From Apricaphanius iberus (taxonomy: Eukaryota > Chordata > Actinopteri > Cyprinodontiformes > Aphaniidae): DNA of 64,000 nt. Shown here piece after piece: positions 58,564-64,000 of this stretch. The position numbers were made by a program, and so were the translations under genes. The DNA lies in assembly GCA_028564705.1 (NCBI GenBank), contig JAPXFQ010001341.1, positions 1,013,250 through 1,077,249 on the forward strand. The letters are read 5' to 3'. Numbering within the stretch: position 1 is the stretch's first letter; every line of letters begins with the position of its first letter. Below the pieces are notes generated by a model. The model searched no databases. It was not told where the DNA came from and saw nothing but the letters and a program-made list of their open reading frames with translations.

Positions 58564-61500
58564 CTAACTGTAAGCTTTGTCAAAGAGGAAAGTTTTTAGC
58601 CTAGTTTTAAAGATAGACAAATTGTCTGCTTCACGAACCAACCCTGGGAGCCGGTTCCATAGGAGGGGAGCCTGATAGCTGAAAGATCTGCCACCCATTC
58701 TACTTTTAGAAATCCTAGGAACTACCAGTAAACCTGCAGTCTGAGAGCGAAGGTCTCTGTTAGGAACATATGGAACAATCAGGTCTCTTATGTATGATGG
58801 AGCTAGATTATTAAGGGCTTTATATGTCAGAAGGAGGATCTTGAATTCTATTCTAGATTTTACTGGGAGCCAGTGAAGAGAAGCTAAAACAGGGGAAATG
58901 TGATCTCTTCTTTTAATATTCATCAGAATCCTAGCAGCAGCATTTTGAACTAACTGAAGACTTTTAATTGTATTCTGTGGACTACCTGATAATAGACAGT
59001 TACAGTAATCCAGCCTTGAAGTAACAAAGGCATGGACTAGTTTTTCAGCATCACTCCTGGACAGGATGGTTCTAATTTTTGCAATATTCCTAAGGTGAAA
59101 AAAGGAAATCCTACAGACTTCTTTAATGTGAGTTCTAAATGACATATCTTGGTCAAAAATGACACCGAGGTTTTTTGCTTTATTACTGGAGGCTAATTTA
59201 ATGCCGTCCAGGTGAAGGGGCTGACTAAGTAGTTTCTTTTTCAGAGCTTCTGGTCCAAAGACGACAACTTCTGTTTTATCAGAATTTAGAAGCAAGAAGT
59301 TTAGAGTCATCCAAGTTTTTATGTCTTCCAGACATGCCTGTAGTCTACCTAACTGATTGGATTCATCAGGATTTATGGATAGATATAGCTGTGTATCATC
59401 TGCGTAACTATGGAATTTTATCCCATGCTGCCTAATTATTTTACCAATAGGAAGCATATATATAGTAAAGAGAATCGGCCCAAGCACTGAACCCTGTGGT
59501 ACTCCGCAAGTAACTATTGAGGTTGAGGAAGATCTATTGTTTACCTGAACAAACTGAAATCTGTTAGACAAATAAGATTTAAACCAACCTAGTGCTGTTC
59601 CTATTATACCGACACTTTGAAGCCTTTCTATGAGAATATTGTGGTCAACAGTGTCAAAGGCAGCACTGAGATCTAACAGGACCAGAATGGTCACCAGTCC
59701 ATTGTCTGAGGCTATGAGAATATCATTAGTAACCTTCACCAGAGCTGTTTCAGTGCTGTGATGAGCTCTAAAGCCTGACTGAAACTTCTCAAACAGCTCA
59801 TTATTGTTTAAATGCTCACATATCTGGTGTGCAACTATTTTCTCAAGAATTTTAGATAAGAAGGGAAGATTAGATATCGGTCTATAGTTAATTAAGTCGT
59901 TTTGATCAAGAGAGGGTTTCTTAAGTAGAGGTTTAATTACAGCAATCTTAAACTCCTGTGGTACATATCCATTGACTAAGGATAGATTCATTATATTTAA
60001 AATTGGAGCAGCGATCAGAGGGAAAACTTCTTTTAAGAGTTTAGTTGGGATTGGGTCTAAAACGCAAGTTGAAGGTTTAGATGAAGCTAATAATTTTAGT
60101 ACATCACAAAGTTCGGCTGCATTAAAGCAGTTTAAGCATATATTAGGTTCCACCATTTTTGAGGCTGCCTCATTAACTAAGGAGGAAGCAAGCATATTGG
60201 GAAGGTTCCCAATTATCTTATTCTTTATGGAGTCTATTTTATTTATAAAGAATTGCATGAAGTCGTCACTGCTTAGAGCTTGGGGAATGGTTGGCTCGAT
60301 AGAGCTATGATCCTGTGTGAGTTTGGCAACTGTATTAAAAAGAAACCTAGGATTATTTTTATTCTCCTCGATTAAAGATGAATAATATGCTGTTCTAGCT
60401 GTGTGAAGGCTCTTTTTATATAGCAATAAACTATTTTTCCATATTAAAAAGGAATCATGTAAATGCGTGGAGCGCCATTTTCTCTCTAGTTTTCTAACAT
60501 TCTGCTTTAGGGTACGTAGCTCTAAATTAAACCAGGGAGTTAATCTTCTATGGCTAGCCACCTTCCTTTTCAAGGGGGCAACTTTGTCTATTGCCCGACG
60601 CAGGGAGGAATTAACGCTATGAACTAAAATGTCAAGTTGTGAGGGGTCACGAGTTAAATCACTGTTTTCTGTTCTGCATTTATAAACTGAGGAAATTAAA
60701 GTTGGAAGAGCTTCTTTAAAATTTGCTACAGCGTTGTCTGATAACGTTCTGGTATAATGAAGTTTTCTTTCAGGTTTGATATGATCCATTAGAGTAAGTT
60801 TAAAAGTGATAAGGAAATGATCAGACAGGATAGGGTTATGTGGAAAGACTGTTATTTCTTCACAGTCAATGCCATAAGTCAGCACAAGATCTAAAGTGTG
60901 GTGACAAGAATGTGTTGGTCCCTGCACATTTTGAGTAAAGCCTATTGAGTCTAGGATAGTGTGAAAAGCTGTATTTAGACTATCACTTTCATTATCAACA
61001 TGAATATTGAAGTCTCCGACTATAATGACTTTATCAGTGTTTAAAACTAAGTCAGATAGAAAATCTGAAATCTGATCTAAAAATTGAGAATAAGGTCCTG
61101 GTGGACGATATAAGACCACAAACAAAAGTGGCTTTACTGCTTTGTTATGTGTATGAGGAAAGCTAAAAACTAGATGCTCAAAGGAACTGTAACTATTATT
61201 TTTTTGGAGATTAATTAGTAAATCGGAATGAAAGATAGTTGCTACTCCACCTCCTCGACCAGTACTTCGAGGGACACTAAAGTTTAAGTAGCTAGGGGGA
61301 GTTGACTCATTTATTGTGACATGGTCCTCTTCCTGCAACCATGTCTCTGCAAGACAAAACAAATCAATATTATTTTCACAAATTAAGTCATTTACTAAGA
61401 GTGTTTTTGAGGGGAGAGATCTTATGTTTAGTAAACCACATTTAATTGATTTGTTTTTATGTTCAGTCCGAGTTTTATTTATCTTTATGAGATTTTTATA

Positions 61501-61638
61501 CTTTGCTCTAGTAGCATTAACTTTTAATTCATTAGTTTTGGGTAGTGGACGGGAAACTATCTCTATAGGGTAGTGGGTGGGTGGCAGTCCCTGTTCCTTG
61601 ACCTGGACTCTGGGTTCCCTGAGCTGGACTCTGGGTTG
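58564..61638 (-). CDS. L2 LINE ORF2: endonuclease-reverse transcriptase (no AUG start)
   Basis: The open frame has 1024 codons, counted from the triplet after the TGA. The APE-type endonuclease keeps its motifs: LLNIRSL (N71), LAETWL (E98), VGDFNIH (D209, N211) and SDHFLI (D273, H274). The reverse transcriptase follows: [44 protein letters not shown] (D656), [10 protein letters not shown] and [10 protein letters not shown] (D747, D748). It ends with the L2-type C terminus ([24 protein letters not shown]). It would nick target DNA and copy the LINE RNA at the nick in the nucleus. The first in-frame ATG is codon 284 (60789-60787), beyond every endonuclease motif, so normal AUG initiation cannot make a complete protein. 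It is in the same frame as ORF1. Confidence 0.92.
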   Translation of the reverse strand, partial: QPRVQLREPRVQVKEQGLPPTHYPIEIVSRPLPKTNELKVNATRAKYKNLIKINKTRTEHKNKSIKCGLLNIRSLPSKTLLVNDLICENNIDLFCLAETWLQEEDHVTINESTPPSYLNFSVPRSTGRGGGVATIFHSDLLINLQKNNSYSSFEHLVFSFPHTHNKAVKPLLFVVLYRPPGPYSQFLDQISDFLSDLVLNTDKVIIVGDFNIHVDNESDSLNTAFHTILDSIGFTQNVQGPTHSCHHTLDLVLTYGIDCEEITVFPHNPILSDHFLITFKLTLMDHIKPERKLHYTRTLSDNAVANFKEALPTLISSVYKCRTENSDLTRDPSQLDILVHSVNSSLRRAIDKVAPLKRKVASHRRLTPWFNLELRTLKQNVRKLERKWRSTHLHDSFLIWKNSLLLYKKSLHTARTAYYSSLIEENKNNPRFLFNTVAKLTQDHSSIEPTIPQALSSDDFMQFFINKIDSIKNKIIGNLPNMLASSLVNEAASKMVEPNICLNCFNAAELCDVLKLLASSKPSTCVLDPIPTKLLKEVFPLIAAPILNIMNLSLVNGYVPQEFKIAVIKPLLKKPSLDQNDLINYRPISNLPFLSKILEKIVAHQICEHLNNNELFEKFQSGFRAHHSTETALVKVTNDILIASDNGLVTILVLLDLSAAFDTVDHNILIERLQSVGIIGTALGWFKSYLSNRFQFVQVNNRSSSTSIVTCGVPQGSVLGPILFTIYMLPIGKIIRQHGIKFHSYADDTQLYLSINPDESNQLGRLQACLEDIKTWMTLNFLLLNSDKTEVVVFGPEALKKKLLSQPLHLDGIKLASSNKAKNLGVIFDQDMSFRTHIKEVCRISFFHLRNIAKIRTILSRSDAEKLVHAFVTSRLDYCNCLLSGSPQNTIKSLQLVQNAAARILMNIKRRDHISPVLASLHWLPVKSRIEFKILLLTYKALNNLAPSYIRDLIVPYVPNRDLRSQTAGLLVVPRISKSRMGGRSFSYQAPLLWNRLPGLVREADNLSIFKTRLKTFLFDKAYS

Positions 61639-62535
61639 TCACGGCTTTGGGGAACTAGAGATAACCCTATCAATGTTCCTGGAAAGAAGCGAAGCTCCGT
61701 CCTCGGTGGGATGGATGCCGTCTCTACGTAACAGTCCAGGTTTTCCCCAGAAGGCCCCCCAGTTATCAATGTAGCCCACATCGTTTTCTGGACACCACCT
61801 TGACAACCAAAGGTGGAACGAAAGCATACGGCTGTACATGTCATCGCTAGTACGATCAGGCAGGGGACCAGAAAAAATTACAGAGTCAGACATCTTTTTG
61901 GCAGCCCTACACACCGAAGCTACGCTAATTTTAGTGACCTCCGACTGCCGTCGCCGGGTGTCGTTGCCACCAGCATGGATAACGATCCTGCTATACCGCC
62001 GTTTGTCCTTGGCCAAAAGCTTCAGATGGGACCTAATGTCCGCAGCCCTGGCCCCTGGAAGGCATTTGACGGTGGTCTTTCGTGTCTCTGGAGCCACATT
62101 CCTAACTATGGAGCTGCCAATTACAAGAATCGGCCTCTCCTGCTCGGCGGGTGCGTCGCTGAGCGGGGCGAACCTATTGTTCAGAGAAAGGGGCTGGAGG
62201 TTGGCCGCGGACTGGGGTCTGGCGCTAGTCTTCCTACGAACCGTCACCCAGCTCGCCTGAGGTCCCGGCTGCACGGGAGCTGTTGAAGGACGGCTAGGTC
62301 CTGTCCTAGTTGACTCCGCGCTAGCTACTGCTGGGCCTGGCTGTTCTACAGCGCGGAGCCGGGCCTCTAGCTCAGAAACCCTCGCCTCCAAAGCTACAAA
62401 AATGCTGCACTTATTACACCTACCAACTTCACTAAATGAGGCGGAGGAGTAACTAAACATCTGACAGAGAGAGCAGGAAAGAGGAGGAGGTGTAGAGAGA
62501 GATGGAGGGACAAGAGAGAAAGCTGCCGAAGCCAT
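61639..62535 (-). CDS. L2 LINE ORF1: CxxC-pair, coiled-coil, SGNH-esterase-like protein
   Basis: 298 codons from ATG at 62535 to TGA at 61641-61639. Residues 21-43 hold two CxxC pairs (C21/C24, C40/C43), a possible zinc-binding knuckle. Residues 46-64 (FVALEARVSELEARLRAVE) form a short coiled coil, followed by a proline/serine-rich linker. Residues 135-290 resemble an SGNH/GDSL hydrolase: VIGSSIVRN (S141 as nucleophile position, GSS instead of GDS), HAGGND (187-192) and DGIHPTEDG (D272, H275). Esterase-like ORF1 proteins are known in CR1/L2 LINEs, probably acting with LINE RNA. The ATG sits in GCCATGG-like context (GCCATGGCT on the minus strand). Confidence 0.88.
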   Translation of the reverse strand: MASAAFSLVPPSLSTPPPLSCSLCQMFSYSSASFSEVGRCNKCSIFVALEARVSELEARLRAVEQPGPAVASAESTRTGPSRPSTAPVQPGPQASWVTVRRKTSARPQSAANLQPLSLNNRFAPLSDAPAEQERPILVIGSSIVRNVAPETRKTTVKCLPGARAADIRSHLKLLAKDKRRYSRIVIHAGGNDTRRRQSEVTKISVASVCRAAKKMSDSVIFSGPLPDRTSDDMYSRMLSFHLWLSRWCPENDVGYIDNWGAFWGKPGLLRRDGIHPTEDGASLLSRNIDRVISSSPKP

Positions 62536-62541
62536 GCTAGC

Positions 62542-63523
62542 CGTGAAGCTAAGCTAACCAAGCGGTACCTTACCTTACCTAAGAACAAAGTAATTAACCC
62601 AGTAAAACGCTTAAAGAGTCCTAAACCGTGAAGAAAATTAACGTTTTAATGTGTTTGTGTGTTAAGCAACTCAGAAAAAACTTATTGACAGAGAAAGTTA
62701 GATCAGTTCAAGAGAGAGAGAAACACCGACTTGCTACAAACGAGTTAGTCACAAAACAGGAAATGACGCGATACGTCTTACCAACGCGATACGTCTCCAC
62801 GCTCACCAACACCATCTGCAACGACCCAACTGATCTTAACAGTCACCACACTAAGACTACATTTAGAATGACAACAACTAGAAAACTAGTGAAAATACAA
62901 AACAAATGTTTCGGCAGCAGTTACTGTCACAGACCCTTAAGGTCACGTAGCAACTTTAAGTAAAATGTATGTTTTTTTTAAAGGCTGATCCGCCTCCATA
63001 ACCTGGAGGTCTACAAAATCAAAATGCTGGCAAAATCGCAGCTGAGTCATCGCTCATGTATTTGGAAAGGTGAACAGTTAGCAAAAGGAAGCCGAATGTC
63101 TTCCACATGCTTGTTCTGGATCGGTTTCACAACCAGAAGGCTAAAGATGACTGACAGTGGGTAGAACAGCCGGAGAGGAAGGGATGACGAATCATTAGCA
63201 CTGACCATGTTTATTATTCTTCAACCATCCCCACATACCACTGGTGTATTAAATACACGCAGCTCTGTCTCTAAGGTGATGTTGTAGCCATGGAGAAACT
63301 CCTTCACTGTTACTGGAGCTCATTCCAGACATTGCTCCCATCATCCCTCTTAAAGTATTAAGAATGGTTTACTGTGTTTCTGGTTGATATGACAGAAAGA
63401 AACGGGGAAAATGATGCAGAGATATATTACTGTACAGTTATTGTACTTGCAGGTAGTACTTGATGAAGGATGTTGTAGTTTGTGTGATGGGCTCTAGTGC
63501 TACAACCTTTAATCCAAGACAAC
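62542..63523. other. possible L2 5' UTR, then unrecognised sequence
   Basis: Just upstream of ORF1 the DNA may be the LINE 5' UTR. ACGCGATACGTCT occurs twice, at about 62766 and 62784, an 18-bp-period direct repeat. The end of the LINE cannot be fixed. From about 62960 nothing is recognised. Confidence 0.4.
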
Positions 63524-63883
63524 TAGGGATGCACTGATACCGATACTGGTATCGGGGCTGATACCATTCTAATGTACTGTATCGGTATCGTTAAAGTTAA
63601 CCGTGAGCCAATACTTAAAATGTAGAAACTCTAATATAATTTCACAAATTTTTTTTTAATGGAATTCTTACTTTTTAGGTTTTTTTTGTATCAATGTATT
63701 TTATTACCTAATTCACCATCATTTGTTGTAACAAGCAGAGAAGAATACGTAAAACCTCTCTTCCAATTCATTGCATTTTTTGTGTGGTAGAAGTATAGGC
63801 CTTGATACTTGGTATCAGCAAGTACTCAGATCCAAGTATCGGTATGGTATATGTTTGAAAAGAAGTGGTATCGTTGCATCCCA
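63524..63883. mobile_element. hAT-like MITE with GGTATCG-rich ends
   Basis: Begins TAGGGATGCACTGATACCGA, TACTGGTATCGG and ends GGTATCGTTGCATCCCA. The inverted ends share GGGATGCA-x(0-1)-GATACC, and GATAC/GTATC words recur at both ends (63536-63592 and 63801-63874). AGACAACT to the left and AGATAATT to the right agree at 6 of 8 positions, a possible old 8-bp hAT duplication, with a one-base uncertainty in the ends. AT-rich and noncoding inside. Confidence 0.7.
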
Positions 63884-64000
63884 GATAATTCCTTATTACA
63901 TAATAATTCCTTCCCTGATTGACTCCCATTAAAAGTATATACGCTGCTCACGACTGGATATGAACATCTCACGAAGGACTCCAAGTGGCTGCAAACTTGT

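Larger units (their letters stand above)
57447..62541 (-). mobile_element. near-complete L2-type LINE with both ORFs open
   Basis: The minus-strand order is 5' region, ORF1 (62535-61639), ORF2 (61638-58564), 3' UTR (58563 to about 57447). The tail on the plus strand begins CAATTCAGTTTATTTATATA, GCGCCATTTCACAACAG, the typical fish L2/CR1-group 3' end with a TTGAA-like terminus. No frameshift is seen in about 4 kb of coding sequence and the only internal stop is the TGA between ORFs. The 5' boundary is uncertain and could reach about 62800; I found no convincing target duplication. This is the youngest-looking LINE in the window and may be active. Confidence 0.9.

Noticed and set aside
61360..61362. 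TTG as the start of the L2 ORF2 (932-residue version)
   Set aside because: The frame is open upstream for 92 more codons and these include the first endonuclease motif (LLNIRSL), so a start here would remove a catalytic residue.

Overview
The window looks like an intergenic or intronic stretch of a teleost fish genome. It is AT-rich, has long (TA)n and (GT)n microsatellites, and is crowded with repeats of fish type: L2- and Rex1-like LINEs, tRNA-derived SINEs with a (TGGA)n tail, Tc1-like transposase remnants, and short inverted-repeat elements of hAT, Harbinger and unclassified types. I find no host protein-coding gene, rRNA or tRNA gene that I can support. Apart from the LINE at the right end, every coding signal is a decayed transposon piece. 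Family names come from motif recognition, not from a database search.

Layout. 0-5 kb: a truncated SINE tail, a decayed 26-27 bp minisatellite, a 118-bp GC-box tandem repeat and a CpG-rich patch ending in a splice-donor-like site. 5.4-9.1 kb: a microsatellite, two LINE remnants and a strikingly GC-rich block (about 6.6-8.4 kb) that runs into a LINE-like 3' tail. 10.7-13.1 kb: an L2 3' fragment, a Tc1 remnant split by a 650-bp inverted-repeat element, and a short SINE-tail insertion with a perfect target duplication. 14.7-18.1 kb: two small hAT-like elements, a foldback repeat, a Harbinger-like element with TTA duplications and a Rex1-like LINE. 18-38 kb is mostly unrecognised AT-rich DNA with scattered remnants and one 40-bp-arm hairpin. 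38-57 kb holds a SINE with target duplication, L2 and Rex1-like pieces, a second copy of the 650-bp element, a second SINE family and a 1.2-kb inverted-repeat element.

The best-preserved object is a nearly complete L2-type LINE on the minus strand (57447 to about 62.5 kb or beyond). ORF1 (CxxC pairs, short coiled coil, SGNH-esterase-like domain) and ORF2 (endonuclease plus reverse transcriptase) are both open. They lie in the same frame, separated by a single TGA. ORF2 has no in-frame ATG until after all the endonuclease catalytic motifs. This suggests UGA readthrough, or one recent nonsense mutation in a single-ORF element. Its 3' UTR carries an unusual GC-rich hairpin cluster. At least three truncated relatives of this LINE lie elsewhere in the window.
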